Shown here: in pieces, positions 1 to 9,704 of the stretch
Numbering within the stretch: the first letter of the stretch is position 1
How the letters are laid out: each line of letters opens with the position of its first letter
Assembly: GCA_947625755.1 (NCBI GenBank)
Contig: CANQPJ010000008.1
Location: 54,937 to 118,936, forward strand
Direction: 5' to 3'
DNA length: 64,000 nt
Source of the DNA: an uncultured Lachnospiraceae bacterium
Lineage (GTDB): Bacteria > Bacillota > Clostridia > Lachnospirales > Lachnospiraceae
The notes under the pieces: generated by a model
What the model was told of the DNA's origin: nothing
What the model saw: the letters and a program-made list of their open reading frames with translations, nothing else
Database searches by the model: none
Made by a program: the position numbers and the translations under genes

Positions 1-620
1 GACCACACATACGCTACAGCCTTTATTTTTCCATTATACTGTGGAAGCTCCATCCATTTCATATCAATAATATTTGATACATTCAGGATAACTACAACAT
101 CTTCAAATGCATCCGTAATGCTTTGAATGTTTGCCAGCTCCTGCTCTGTCAGAAGATAACTGCCCGCACCGTTATAATTATCCTTATCCTCTCCTGCAGT
201 ACGTCCGATAATATAAACAGCCTTGTTAGAAACTGCCGCCTGTTTTTTTGCATATTCTACACTAATATCCATATCTTTTTGAAACCATGGTTCAGCAGCC
301 CATCCGCCGCCGCCATTATCAAATGGATTATCCTTGAGCCACTCAACATAGTCATCTGCCAGCTGCTCATTAATCTGTAATTCGCTATTCTTAAAGCCCT
401 CAATAATGTTCGTGGCATACTGTACCTGTACGGCTCCTCCGGACCCTGTACCACTCCGGTAATATTCCAACTGTGGTCTTCCAAATACTGAAATTTTATC
501 TTTTTTTGTAAAGGGAAGTACATTGTTCTCGTTTTTTAATAGTACAATGCCCTCTACTGCTGCCTCACGACTCTTTTCTGCAAATCCTTCTACAGGAACT
601 CCCCTCAAATTTTTGCTCAT
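1..620 (-). CDS. Glycoside hydrolase family 3 (beta-glucosidase-like), N-terminal part, truncated by window edge
   Basis: Reverse strand reads MSKNLRGVPVEGFAEKSREAAVEGIVLLKNENNVLPFTKKDKISVFGR...GRTAGEDKDNYNGAGSYLLTEQE; 'EGIVLLKNENNVLPF' is a GH3 signature. Open to the window start. Confidence 0.85.
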   Translation of the reverse strand, partial: MSKNLRGVPVEGFAEKSREAAVEGIVLLKNENNVLPFTKKDKISVFGRPQLEYYRSGTGSGGAVQVQYATNIIEGFKNSELQINEQLADDYVEWLKDNPFDNGGGGWAAEPWFQKDMDISVEYAKKQAAVSNKAVYIIGRTAGEDKDNYNGAGSYLLTEQELANIQSITDAFEDVVVILNVSNIIDMKWMELPQYNGKIKAVAYVW

Positions 621-1004
621 TACTCCATCCTCCAAAGCTTTTTATCAGTTTTGATTTTTATATCTCTTTTCTCTCTGTTATGACGTAAACTCCGTCTTTT
701 CCATATAAACACACTATATCTTATATTTTCTTCAAACGCAACATTTTATGGGCAGAAAAACGTTTTTATTCGCCCGGGGTTTTCATGCGGAATAAAACCT
801 GTTTTGTAAAATTTATTCCTTTATAATAAACATGCTCTGACTTCCCGAAGACAGATTGTAATATTTTTATTTGTCTTTTTTGATATATTTTTTTTGCACT
901 TTAATGACTCTTCCTTCTTCTATTTCATTTTCTTTATTGCTTTAAAGTCCTGTATATTGTAAAATTATATTACTTAAAAATGTACGAAGAAAGGAATTGA
1001 AACA

Positions 1005-2303
1005 ATGGGAAAGTATTTTCAAGAAGAAATCGAAACTGCCTCTCGTGAAACGATTGAGCAGTGGCAGAATGAAGGTCTTTTAGACGTTGTAAAGAGAGTG
1101 TACGAAAATGTACCTTTCTACAGAAAGAAAATGGAAGAAGCGGGTGTCACTCCTGATGATATTAAATCAACAGCAGATTTACCAAAACTTCCATTTTTAA
1201 CAAAAGACGATTTGAGGGATGCATATCCATATGGTCTGTTAGCCATTCCACTAAAAGACTGTGTCCGTATTCAATCTACATCCGGCACTACCGGAAAGAG
1301 GGTTGTAGATTTTTACACACACGCTGACCTTGATAAATGGGCTAACGGATGTGCCCGTGCGATTGTGGCTGCGGGTGGTACTGCAGATGATGTATGTCAT
1401 GTATGCTACGGATACGGTTTGTTTACAGGCGGACCGGGACTTAACGACGGCTCACATAAGGTAGGCTGCCTGACTCTTCCGATGTCATCCGGCAACACTG
1501 ACAGACAATTACAATTTATGACGGATTTGGGCTCTACCATTCTTTGCTGTACGCCAAGTTATGCTTCTTATCTTGCAGAATCTATTCACGAACGCGGTTT
1601 GCGGGATCAGATTAAGTTAAAAGCAGGTATCTTTGGGGCAGAGGCATGGTCTGAAGAAATGAGACATGATATTGAAGAAAAACTGGGAATTAAAGCCTAC
1701 GATATTTATGGATTAACAGAGATTGAGGGTCCCGGTGTATCTTTTGAATGCGAGGAACAGAATGGAATGCACATATGCGAAGATTATTTTATTCCGGAAA
1801 TCGTAGACCCGGATACATTGGAGCCTGTTCCTGACGGACAAATTGGAGAGCTTGTATTTACAAGTTTTGCAAAGGAAGCGTTTCCTTTAATCAGATACCG
1901 TACAAAAGATATTACTTACATAACAAGAGAAAAATGTAAATGTGGACGTACCCATGCACGTATTCACAGACTGATGGGCAGATCTGATGACATGCTGATT
2001 ATTAAGGGCGTCAATGTTTATCCTTCTCAAGTGGAAGAAGTTCTGATTAAGCAGGGAATGCCTGCTAACTATCAGCTCATAGTTGACCGTGTAAACAACA
2101 GCGATACAATGGATGTCCTTGTAGAAATGACTCCGGATATGTTCTCTGATACAGTCAGCGCCATAGAGAGAAAAGAAAAAGAAATCGTTGCAGCTCTTAA
2201 GAGTATGCTGGGTATCTATGCTAAAGTAAAATTAGTAGAACCAAAATCAATTACCCGTTCCGAAGGAAAAGCTGTACGTGTGATTGATAAACGTAAAATT
2301 TAA
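1005..2303 (+). CDS. paaK: Phenylacetate-CoA ligase family (AMP-forming)
   Basis: STSGTTGKRVVDFYTHADL, YGLTEIEGPGVSFEC and GRSDDMLIIKGVNVYPSQVEEVL motifs of PaaK-type adenylate-forming enzymes. Confidence 0.9.
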   Translation: MGKYFQEEIETASRETIEQWQNEGLLDVVKRVYENVPFYRKKMEEAGVTPDDIKSTADLPKLPFLTKDDLRDAYPYGLLAIPLKDCVRIQSTSGTTGKRVVDFYTHADLDKWANGCARAIVAAGGTADDVCHVCYGYGLFTGGPGLNDGSHKVGCLTLPMSSGNTDRQLQFMTDLGSTILCCTPSYASYLAESIHERGLRDQIKLKAGIFGAEAWSEEMRHDIEEKLGIKAYDIYGLTEIEGPGVSFECEEQNGMHICEDYFIPEIVDPDTLEPVPDGQIGELVFTSFAKEAFPLIRYRTKDITYITREKCKCGRTHARIHRLMGRSDDMLIIKGVNVYPSQVEEVLIKQGMPANYQLIVDRVNNSDTMDVLVEMTPDMFSDTVSAIERKEKEIVAALKSMLGIYAKVKLVEPKSITRSEGKAVRVIDKRKI

Positions 2304-2319
2304 TATAGGAGGGAACAAT

Positions 2320-2751
2320 ATGTATATTAACCAAATATCTGTTTTTATTGAAAACAAGCCCGGCAATCTCGCAAAGTTTACAAATTTCCTTGCAGAAAAC
2401 CGGATTGATATGAGAGCCTTTGAAATTGCTGATTCTACTGACTTCGGTATTATTAGAATTATTGTTGACAAGCCTCTTGATACTTTGACTTTACTGAAAG
2501 ATAATGACTGGGTATGCAACCTGACACAGGTAATCGGTGTAAAAATTCCTGATAAACCAGGTTCAATGGCAGCCGCAATGAACATCCTTGCAGAAGCTGA
2601 TGTGAGCGTAGAATATGTTTACACTTTCCTTGCCCGGGGTACAGACGACGCCCTGATGATTTTCAGGGTACAGGATAATGATAAGGTTGCTGCTATTCTC
2701 AAAAAGAATCATATCACTATGATTTCACAAGATGATTTAGTAAAAATGTAA
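2320..2751 (+). CDS. ACT domain-containing protein
   Basis: Two ACT-like halves (ISVFIENKPGNLAKFTNFLAENRIDMRAFEI; IGVKIPDKPGSMAAAMNILAEADVSVEYVY). Start refined to the ATG after AGGAGGGAACAAT; commonly paired with paaK. Confidence 0.85.
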   Translation: MYINQISVFIENKPGNLAKFTNFLAENRIDMRAFEIADSTDFGIIRIIVDKPLDTLTLLKDNDWVCNLTQVIGVKIPDKPGSMAAAMNILAEADVSVEYVYTFLARGTDDALMIFRVQDNDKVAAILKKNHITMISQDDLVKM

Positions 2752-2774
2752 TAGGGGTCTTGGCAAGCTGCCAG

Positions 2775-3085
2775 ATATATATGTAAATTTTCGGAAAATC
2801 CATGATGGGTGTGGAACCAATTACATATATTCTTTGCAAAACAAGTCAAAAATATATGTAAATTCTCGACAAATCCATAGTGGGTGTGAATCGATTACAT
2901 ATATTGCTTACAAAACAAGCTAAATATATATGTAAATTCTCGGAAAATCCATGGTGGGTGTGAATCGATTACATATATTGCTTATAAAACAAGCTAAATA
3001 TATATGTAAATTCTCGGAAAATCTATGGTGGGCGAGAATCAATTACATATATTGCTTGCAAAACTAGCCAAGTCTATATGTAAAA
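2775..3085 (+). repeat. Tandem array of about 74-bp hairpin units (4 full units plus a partial fifth)
   Basis: 'atatatgtaaatt...' starts at about 2777, 2852, 2926, 3000 and (partial) 3074, spacing 75/74/74/74. Each unit contains TATATGTAA ATTCTC ... GAGAAT/GTGAAT ... TTACATATA. Confidence 0.92.
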
Positions 3086-3089
3086 AGAC

Positions 3090-3145
3090 AGAACCTGCAT
3101 CCGCATTAGCGGATGCAGGTTCTTCTAACTGGGGACTTTTTTACA
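3090..3145 (+). repeat. Array-terminal module: perfect 15-bp hairpin AGAACCTGCATCCGC-ATTA-GCGGATGCAGGTTCT followed by ggggACTTTTTTACAGcccc
   Basis: Direct reading; the same module follows the second array at 46093-46155. Confidence 0.85.
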
Positions 3146-3162
3146 GCCCCTATTTACATTTA

Positions 3163-4596
3163 TTATTTGCTCATCTTTTTACATATGGAATATGTGTAAT
3201 TCCGTCTGCCGGAAAATTTTCCGAGTACAGAATTTTTCATTGCAATCTCATGAATTACTTTCAATCCATCTTTCTCTTTATTCAACTTCTTTGCACTCTT
3301 AAAATAATCTATGGCTGCCTTTGTAATAGCTCTTGCATTATCCGGATTCTGCCAAAACATATCACAGAAGTAGGCAATCAGCTGGGGATTTGTAAGTTTG
3401 TATGTCGATTTTGCAACGTTTATTCTGGCTGAAATATCTTCCTGTGCCTGAAGGTTTTGTACTGCCATTCCATAGTCACTTCCCAAAAGTGCTTTAACTG
3501 CCACCAGTTCTTCCTTGCTGAAACTTCTTTTTCTGTTTTCCCAGCTGGAATTCTGCGTAATCTCTTTACATAACTGTTCTACCTTTTCTCTTTTTTTCTT
3601 TTTACTGCCTGATAAGGATTCCTCTATCAGCTTTTTTGATTTTTTGGTATCACTATTATAAATACGTCTTAACAGATTGTGCGCTCTTTCCCCATACCAC
3701 TGCCATGCACCGACAGTAATCGTTTTTTCGCCTTTGAACTGTGGAAGCCCATTTCTTGCTGCCAGATAATTACCGGACTCATTATGGGCAATCAATGCGG
3801 AAATTGTATCAAATAATTCATTTCCGGTCTTACTGATTCCTGCGTTTAAAATCCTTTGCAGTTCTGCCTGACGTATGCGTTCCTGCTCCTCCTGATATGC
3901 CTCATATTCAGCCTTTGTCATGGCGTTGTTAGATAAAATCTTAATATCTACATCTTTTGTGGGAATCCATCCGGCAATGGTTTCTGTCCTCTGTATTCTT
4001 ACTTTTTTATAGTTATTGGAAAATCCAATGATAGGATAACTGCTGTCCTTGTAAGCCATGCCCACTGCACCACCATTGTCTTTTGCGCTGCCTCTTATCT
4101 TCAGATTCGATTTGGTAATCACTGCCTCCATATCCTGATTATCCAGCAGTAAATCTTCCACGTCATCCACAATAATATTATTTTGCTTTACGTAGCCTGT
4201 AATCTTTCCGGATGTCACCTTGTACCACGTTTTTACCTGTTCCACAACTGTTATAGGTTTTTCATCAGGTATGTAGCCCACAACCTTGCTATTTTTCTTG
4301 GGGTCTTTTTTAATCCTTACGAATTCTTCATCACTATTAGAAAATACAACTCCCAAGTTAAATATCTTTTTCTTATATTTTTCAACTTTTGTCAGCTTTG
4401 TATTTTCTTTATGAAATTTTGTAATTTTTTTTACAGCTGCTTTATCTATTGTAAATGTACTACTTTTCAATACCTTATTATTCGTAGCATTTGTCTTTAT
4501 CGCAGTATTTGGTACGATAATTTTTTCCTGTCCCGGCACCACCACTGACACCATCATAATCAGAGATGCTGCAACACATAATATTTTCTTCTTCAT
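3163..4596 (-). CDS. Secreted bacterial-SH3 protein with C-terminal lysozyme/transglycosylase-like domain (putative)
   Basis: Signal peptide (MKKKILCVAASLIMMVSVVVPG), SH3-like segments (VRIKKDPKKNSKVVGYIPDEKPITVVEQVKTWYKVTSGKITGYVKQ; LKIRGSAKDNGGAVGMAY), then AHNESGNYLAARNG...TITVGAWQWYGERAHNLLRRI. Confidence 0.65.
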   Translation of the reverse strand: MKKKILCVAASLIMMVSVVVPGQEKIIVPNTAIKTNATNNKVLKSSTFTIDKAAVKKITKFHKENTKLTKVEKYKKKIFNLGVVFSNSDEEFVRIKKDPKKNSKVVGYIPDEKPITVVEQVKTWYKVTSGKITGYVKQNNIIVDDVEDLLLDNQDMEAVITKSNLKIRGSAKDNGGAVGMAYKDSSYPIIGFSNNYKKVRIQRTETIAGWIPTKDVDIKILSNNAMTKAEYEAYQEEQERIRQAELQRILNAGISKTGNELFDTISALIAHNESGNYLAARNGLPQFKGEKTITVGAWQWYGERAHNLLRRIYNSDTKKSKKLIEESLSGSKKKKREKVEQLCKEITQNSSWENRKRSFSKEELVAVKALLGSDYGMAVQNLQAQEDISARINVAKSTYKLTNPQLIAYFCDMFWQNPDNARAITKAAIDYFKSAKKLNKEKDGLKVIHEIAMKNSVLGKFSGRRNYTYSICKKMSK

Positions 4597-4693
4597 TTAC
4601 TCACCTCAAGAAAATATTATAACCCTGTTTATACGAGAAAGTAAACAGTAAAGTCTTACCAAAAATCATTTTCTAATATAGTCAATATATACA

Positions 4694-4735
4694 AAAGAAC
4701 ACCGGGGGTTGCCTGATGCACTCCGGTGTCCTTTC
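4694..4735 (-). terminator. Rho-independent terminator-like hairpin
   Basis: AAAGAACACCGGGG...CTCCGGTGTCCTTTC downstream of the anti-sigma gene. Confidence 0.6.
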
Positions 4736-4785
4736 GTTATCTTTCTGGTTTTAGAAAATTATATCACTTTATAGCAAGCCTGTTT

Positions 4786-5982
4786 TTATTTTAAATCTAC
4801 CACAAAATCAAATTCTGAAACTTCTTTTGCTTTTTTCTCTGTTTTTGCTTTAATTAAACTAAACATGTTCTCCTCTTTTTCTGTAATAAAGATATGCAGC
4901 TTCGTAACCTTTTTTCCATTAACGCTAAACATATCCGTATCCAGATTTTCAATTACTCTGTCCCCAACTTCCTGAAATTGCAATTTGTTTCCATCCTGAT
5001 CAAATACACCATATTCAAAATAATTTTTGTCTTCCAGATTAATAAATTCGTCATATGTGATTTTGCATTCACCTGTATCTTTTTTTACATAGTTCTTTTT
5101 ATAATTCTTTTCGAAATCATCTTTTGATACATTTGCGTATGGCTTTCTGGATGCTGGCTTTGTAAACACTGCTGCCTGATATGGGGAAACAAATATTTTT
5201 TTGATTTGCGTTCCTTTTGGAGCTGTTTTGTTTACAACAATCTCTTTACTCTTATTGGTATCTACTGTATATGGTATCTTTAGGTTCCACTTACCCTTCA
5301 CTTTGACAAGTCCATCTTCATTCCCTAATTTACCCTGACCTTCAATAAAGATTTCATTGACCTTTACGTTAAGATAACCATCTTTTACAGAATACTCCCC
5401 TTTTTCAAACTTCATCATTCCTATGAAGCTGCTTTTGCCTTCACTTTTGCCTTCTAATGGAATATCATAGTCCCCTTTCGTGCTCTCTGTGTTATTTCCA
5501 TAGGATGTCATCATTGTTACGCTTTGTCCGCCTGTCGCTACATATTTCAGTAATTTACTAAAATCGTATTTTTGAGAATCCATTTTGATTGTAACAAATA
5601 CTGAAAGCCCATCACTATAGACCTCTGACGCTGTCAGTTTCACACCCTGATCCTCTGCTGTCAGTTTTTCATCTTTCTTCCCGTCAGCTACTAATGTATG
5701 TTTATTACTGTAATTTCCCGAGTAAGATACATTTTTCTCAACCAGTCTGAATATGTTTCCAATCACAGGAAGCTTTGCTGCCAATGTAGGATTTGATACA
5801 CAGAATACACTGCCTGCTACAACTACTGCCAAAGCAACCGATGCGACTTTCAGCCACATATTGCTGTGATGTCTTCTGCTTACTCCTACCATATTTAATG
5901 TGTCCTCAAATCTTTTATCAACGCTGTCTGGAATAATCATATCATCATTTAATCCATCTACAAATTCTTCAAATTTCTTCAT
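4786..5982 (-). CDS. DUF4179-type anti-sigma factor protein
   Basis: Cytosolic N-terminus, one TM segment (WLKVASVALAVVVAGSVFCVSNPTLAAKLPVIGNIFRLVEKN), extracytoplasmic C-terminal domain. ATGA overlap with the upstream sigma gene; start refined from the track. Confidence 0.8.
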   Translation of the reverse strand: MKKFEEFVDGLNDDMIIPDSVDKRFEDTLNMVGVSRRHHSNMWLKVASVALAVVVAGSVFCVSNPTLAAKLPVIGNIFRLVEKNVSYSGNYSNKHTLVADGKKDEKLTAEDQGVKLTASEVYSDGLSVFVTIKMDSQKYDFSKLLKYVATGGQSVTMMTSYGNNTESTKGDYDIPLEGKSEGKSSFIGMMKFEKGEYSVKDGYLNVKVNEIFIEGQGKLGNEDGLVKVKGKWNLKIPYTVDTNKSKEIVVNKTAPKGTQIKKIFVSPYQAAVFTKPASRKPYANVSKDDFEKNYKKNYVKKDTGECKITYDEFINLEDKNYFEYGVFDQDGNKLQFQEVGDRVIENLDTDMFSVNGKKVTKLHIFITEKEENMFSLIKAKTEKKAKEVSEFDFVVDLK

Positions 5983-6527
5983 AATATTTCTTTCCTTTCT
6001 TTTGAGCATATGATTTTGCGTTCGTATGTACCTACTCCATAATAGGTTTCCAAGTTCTTTCTGGCTGCCTGCAGTCTTCCTTTTACTGCGCTTTGACCAA
6101 TATGGAGTATCTCTGCAATCTCTCGAACTTTAAATCGCTCAACATAATAAAGTTCTACCACAATCCGCTGTTTTTCATTGAGACAGTTCATCATATCCAA
6201 CCATTCAATATTAGCGTATTCCGTATCTTCCGTACCGCTTTCCGGTATTTCATCATTTAGCACCCATTTTGCATTTTCATTGTAAATCGCCTTACAATTA
6301 TTGATTAATATACGTGTCATCCATGTCTTAAAATACTCCGGTTTTCGCAGTGTATGAATTTTCTCCCAGCAATCAAGTATTGTATCCTGCATGGCATCAG
6401 CAATATCCTCTTCATTTCCAAGAATTGCCTTTGCCACCTTGTACATACTCATTTTATGCTGACGCATTAACTCTGCAAATGCTTCTTTATCATGTTTTTT
6501 TGCCTTATATATTATTTCCTGGTCCAT
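5979..6527 (-). CDS. ECF RNA polymerase sigma factor
   Basis: DAMQDTILDCWEKIHTLRKPEYFKTWMTRILINNCK (region 2) and LNEKQRIVVELYYVERFKVREIAEILHIGQSAVKGRLQAARKNL (region 4). Start refined to MDQEIIYKAKK. Confidence 0.92.
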   Translation of the reverse strand: MDQEIIYKAKKHDKEAFAELMRQHKMSMYKVAKAILGNEEDIADAMQDTILDCWEKIHTLRKPEYFKTWMTRILINNCKAIYNENAKWVLNDEIPESGTEDTEYANIEWLDMMNCLNEKQRIVVELYYVERFKVREIAEILHIGQSAVKGRLQAARKNLETYYGVGTYERKIICSKERKEIL

Positions 6528-6703
6528 TGTAATTTTCCTTTCTGTTTCCCTCGAGGTTTCCAAGTCTTACACTTATTAGATAACGCAGATACCAATTTGG
6601 TCGATTTTTTTTGAAAAATTATACGCATTTATTTATGTCTGGAAATCACTTCCCGTTTAGTGTATAATAAAATCTACGATTTTTAAACTAGGAGGTATTT
6701 ACA

Positions 6704-7447
6704 ATGTTAAAAGAAAAAATTGCAGTAGTAACCGGCGGTACAAGAGGAATCGGCTATGCTATTGTTAAAAAATATTTAGAGAATGGTGCGAAAGTTGTTT
6801 TATTTGGTTCAAAAAAAGAAACCGTAGATAAAGCGCTTGCATCATTAAAAGAAGAAAACGCCAACTGGGAAGTTTCCGGATATTATCCTAATCTGATGGA
6901 TGCAGACGCTGTGGCAGACACTATAGAAAAAATAAAAGAAAAATACGGGAAAATTGATATTCTTGTTAATAATGCCGGAATATCTGACAGTACCGGCATT
7001 GATGATTATACTGCTGAACAGTTTTCAAAAGTAATGCAGTTAAATGTAAACGCAATTTTTAATACAATTATGCCAACGGTAAAGATTATGAAAGAACAGG
7101 GAGACGGATGTATTATTAACACAAGCTCTATGGTGAGCATTAGCGGACAGCCCGGAGGTGTAGCATATCCTGCCAGCAAATCAGCAGTAAACGGTCTTAC
7201 ATGGTCTTTAGCAAGAGAGCTTGGTCCAAACAATATTCGTGTTAATGCAGTTGCGCCGGGTATTACAAGAACAGACATGGTAGCCGCACTTCCAGAACAA
7301 ATGATACAACCCCTTATCAATTCAATTCCTTTGAGAAGAGTAGGTGAGCCTGAAGACGTTGCCAATGCATTTTTATTTCTGGCAAGCGATATGGCAAGCT
7401 ATGTTACCGGAGAGATATTATCCGTAGATGGCGCGATGAGAAGTTAA
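6704..7447 (+). CDS. SDR family oxidoreductase (3-oxoacyl-ACP reductase-like)
   Basis: TGGTRGIGYAIVKKY, NNAGISDSTG, SxxxxxxxxxxYPASKSA, PGITRTDM. Confidence 0.92.
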   Translation: MLKEKIAVVTGGTRGIGYAIVKKYLENGAKVVLFGSKKETVDKALASLKEENANWEVSGYYPNLMDADAVADTIEKIKEKYGKIDILVNNAGISDSTGIDDYTAEQFSKVMQLNVNAIFNTIMPTVKIMKEQGDGCIINTSSMVSISGQPGGVAYPASKSAVNGLTWSLARELGPNNIRVNAVAPGITRTDMVAALPEQMIQPLINSIPLRRVGEPEDVANAFLFLASDMASYVTGEILSVDGAMRS

Positions 7448-7460
7448 TAGAAACAAATCA

Positions 7461-7500
7461 AAGTAGAGCTGTCGGACAATTCCGGCAGCTCTACTTTTAT
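7461..7500 (+). terminator. Bidirectional terminator hairpin
   Basis: AAGTAGAGCTGtCGG-acaatt-CCGgCAGCTCTACTTTTATT. Confidence 0.8.
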
Positions 7501-7541
7501 TATAATGACATTTTTATATTACTTTATAGGTTGACTCCTGT

Positions 7542-8276
7542 TTAATCTCCAATAAATAATTGTACCCAATGTAACCTTCCGTTATATTTATATACGCCTA
7601 CTCCTATTTTTGTAAAATTACCGGATAAAATATTTGCTCTGTGACCTTCACTGTTCATCCACCCATTCATTACTTCCTGTGGTGTCGTTTGTCCCATTGC
7701 AATATTTTCCCCTGCTGCCATATAACTGATATGATATTGGTCTAACACTGTAAAGCATCTGGTTCCATCAGGTCTTGAATGTGAAAATAAACTTGTCAGT
7801 TCCTGCGCCCGCTTTGCTGCCGCCTTTTGAAGTGTGGCATCTGTTGTTAGCGCTTTTAACCCTGCCTTAGTTCTTTCTTTATTTACCAGTCTTACTACCT
7901 CTTCTTCCCGATTTATAGATGTTGTCTTATCCTTCTGGTTTGCGGATGTTGATTTTTTTGCGGCTTTTACCTTAATATAATATTTTGTTTTTTTCTTATT
8001 CGTATAGGTAACTGTCAGGGTAACTTTACCTTTTTTAATTCCTTTTACTTTAAATTTTTTTGCTTTCTTTTGAAAAGTTACTTTTACAATTCCTTTCTTT
8101 GACATTTTAATTTTTTTTATTTTTTTGGATGTCTTAACTGTAATTTTTTTATTTACTGTTACACTTTTCGTTTTCTGCCCGGATGCCGCAGAAACCATAC
8201 GATTCGGCTGGGCAAATGTAAATGTCATAATACTGATTAATAATATTGTCAAAAATCTGGTGAAAAAATTTTTCAT
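7542..8276 (-). CDS. Secreted CAP-domain (SCP/PR1-like) protein with Lys-rich Ig-like N-terminal region
   Basis: Signal peptide; EEEVVRLVNKERTKAGLKALTTDATLQKAAAKRAQEL...FSHSRPDGTRCFTVL...AGENIAMG...WMNSEGHRANILSGNFTKIGVGVY. Confidence 0.9.
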   Translation of the reverse strand: MKNFFTRFLTILLISIMTFTFAQPNRMVSAASGQKTKSVTVNKKITVKTSKKIKKIKMSKKGIVKVTFQKKAKKFKVKGIKKGKVTLTVTYTNKKKTKYYIKVKAAKKSTSANQKDKTTSINREEEVVRLVNKERTKAGLKALTTDATLQKAAAKRAQELTSLFSHSRPDGTRCFTVLDQYHISYMAAGENIAMGQTTPQEVMNGWMNSEGHRANILSGNFTKIGVGVYKYNGRLHWVQLFIGD

Positions 8277-8406
8277 AATCTCTTTCCTCCTCTATTTATC
8301 AAAGTATGTTTACATAATATCTTTTTTTAGATATTTTGTAAAGGTATTTTATCATAACAATTTTTAACTGAATTTTCAATTTTTTACTTGCAATTTTTAT
8401 TGAATA

Positions 8407-8460
8407 CCAGATCTTTTAAATAAAAAAGGCTTTCACCTGCTCAATATTTGAACAGTGAAA
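8407..8460 (-). terminator. Terminator-like hairpin
   Basis: GGCTTTCACCTGCTCAATATTTGAACAGTGAAAGTC between the 7542 and 8545 genes. Confidence 0.5.
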
Positions 8461-8544
8461 GTCATTTTATTTTACACGAATAAAAGCAGTAGCCATAACG
8501 ACCACTGCTCTTTCCTTAAAATAAACTATTCAGTTATAATTTGT

Positions 8545-9582
8545 CTATTCTGCTATAAAATTAAAACCGTATTCTTGTGCCAACTTTTCTGCATATGAAC
8601 CCGCTTTTCCTTTAATCGTTAATACTCGTTCTGGCATAGGACGCGGCAGCAAGTTAAATATAAAACCTGTCACACTCTCTGGAATTGTAATACTTACTAA
8701 ATTATGATAGTCATAAAATAATGCATTAGACTGAATGCGTGTTATACCTTCAGGAATAACTGCTTCTGTTGCTTCTTTGTCAACCATTCCAACAACTACC
8801 TTTCCAAAATTACGATCATATCTAATATACAATCCATTGATTATTTCATCATATACCGCTGCTCCCCAATAATTATTTTCTTCCGCATCCAGTGCGCTAT
8901 TATTTACAAAATTTTCTTTTAAGATATAACAACAACCATAAAACGCATACCTGTCTATGCTTGTAACGCTATCCGGAATTGTTATACTTGTTAAACTACT
9001 GCATCCAAAAAATGCCCAGCCCCATATGCTTGTGACACTGTTTGGAATTGTTATACTTCTTAAACTACTACATCCATTAAATGCATCCTCCCCTATGCTT
9101 GTTACACTCTTTCCTTGTATTTTACTTGGTATCACAACATCTGTATCAGTACCCTTATATCCTGTAATAGTTATACCGGTTTCATTTTCCCGAAATTCCC
9201 AATTGGCACTGTCATCTGTTGGCGGTTTCTTTTGTGTTGTTTTTTTGGTAATCTGTGGCTTTTTCTTTGCTTTTACCTTAATCTTACACTTATATTTTTT
9301 CTTTCCAACTTTTGCGGTAATTGTAGCCTTACCTGCTTTTTTGCCTTTTACTTTTCCCTTTTTCGTAACGGTTGCAACTTTCTTATTAGAAGTACTCCAT
9401 TTTACTTTCTTCTTTGTGTTTTTTACTTTTAATTTCACGGTCTTTCCGACATAAATCGTTGCTTTCGTCTTATTCAGTTTCACTTTCTTTGATGCCGCAC
9501 TGACACCGGTTGCCGGCAGTAGCGATAATGATAATACTAATGCCAAAACAACTGCTAAAATTTTCTTCGTTTGTCTCATCAA
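8545..9582 (-). CDS. Secreted Big2-like Ig domain plus BspA-type leucine-rich repeat protein
   Basis: KVKWSTSNKKVATVTKKGKVKGKKAGKATITAKVGKKKYKCKIKV (Big2) and VTSIGEDAFNGCSSLRSITIPNSVTSIWGWAFFGCSSLTSITIPDSVTSI (LRR_5). Confidence 0.9.
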   Translation of the reverse strand: MMRQTKKILAVVLALVLSLSLLPATGVSAASKKVKLNKTKATIYVGKTVKLKVKNTKKKVKWSTSNKKVATVTKKGKVKGKKAGKATITAKVGKKKYKCKIKVKAKKKPQITKKTTQKKPPTDDSANWEFRENETGITITGYKGTDTDVVIPSKIQGKSVTSIGEDAFNGCSSLRSITIPNSVTSIWGWAFFGCSSLTSITIPDSVTSIDRYAFYGCCYILKENFVNNSALDAEENNYWGAAVYDEIINGLYIRYDRNFGKVVVGMVDKEATEAVIPEGITRIQSNALFYDYHNLVSITIPESVTGFIFNLLPRPMPERVLTIKGKAGSYAEKLAQEYGFNFIAE

Positions 9583-9704
9583 CTTATACTCCTTTACCTT
9601 TTTTGAACTTAATAGGCATAATATAGCCTACATAGTTTATTTAATCTTACCATTTTTACCTATACAATTCAAGTTGAATTTAATTATATAGGCAGGTGTA
9701 GTAT

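Noticed and set aside
257-523. 88-aa ORF on - strand
   Set aside because: Alternate frame within the GH3 coding region.
2775-3085. Possible CRISPR array
   Set aside because: Units are about 74 bp, contiguous and homologous along their full length with no unique spacers, and no cas genes are in the window.
3025-3432. ORF of 135 aa on + strand
   Set aside because: It runs through the hairpin repeats and terminal module and then antisense through the 3163-4596 gene; no protein-like features.
8957-9454. 165-aa ORF with LVTLFGIVILLKLLHP repeats
   Set aside because: Antisense to the LRR repeats and Ig domain of the 8545-9582 gene; the apparent repeats mirror the LRRs.
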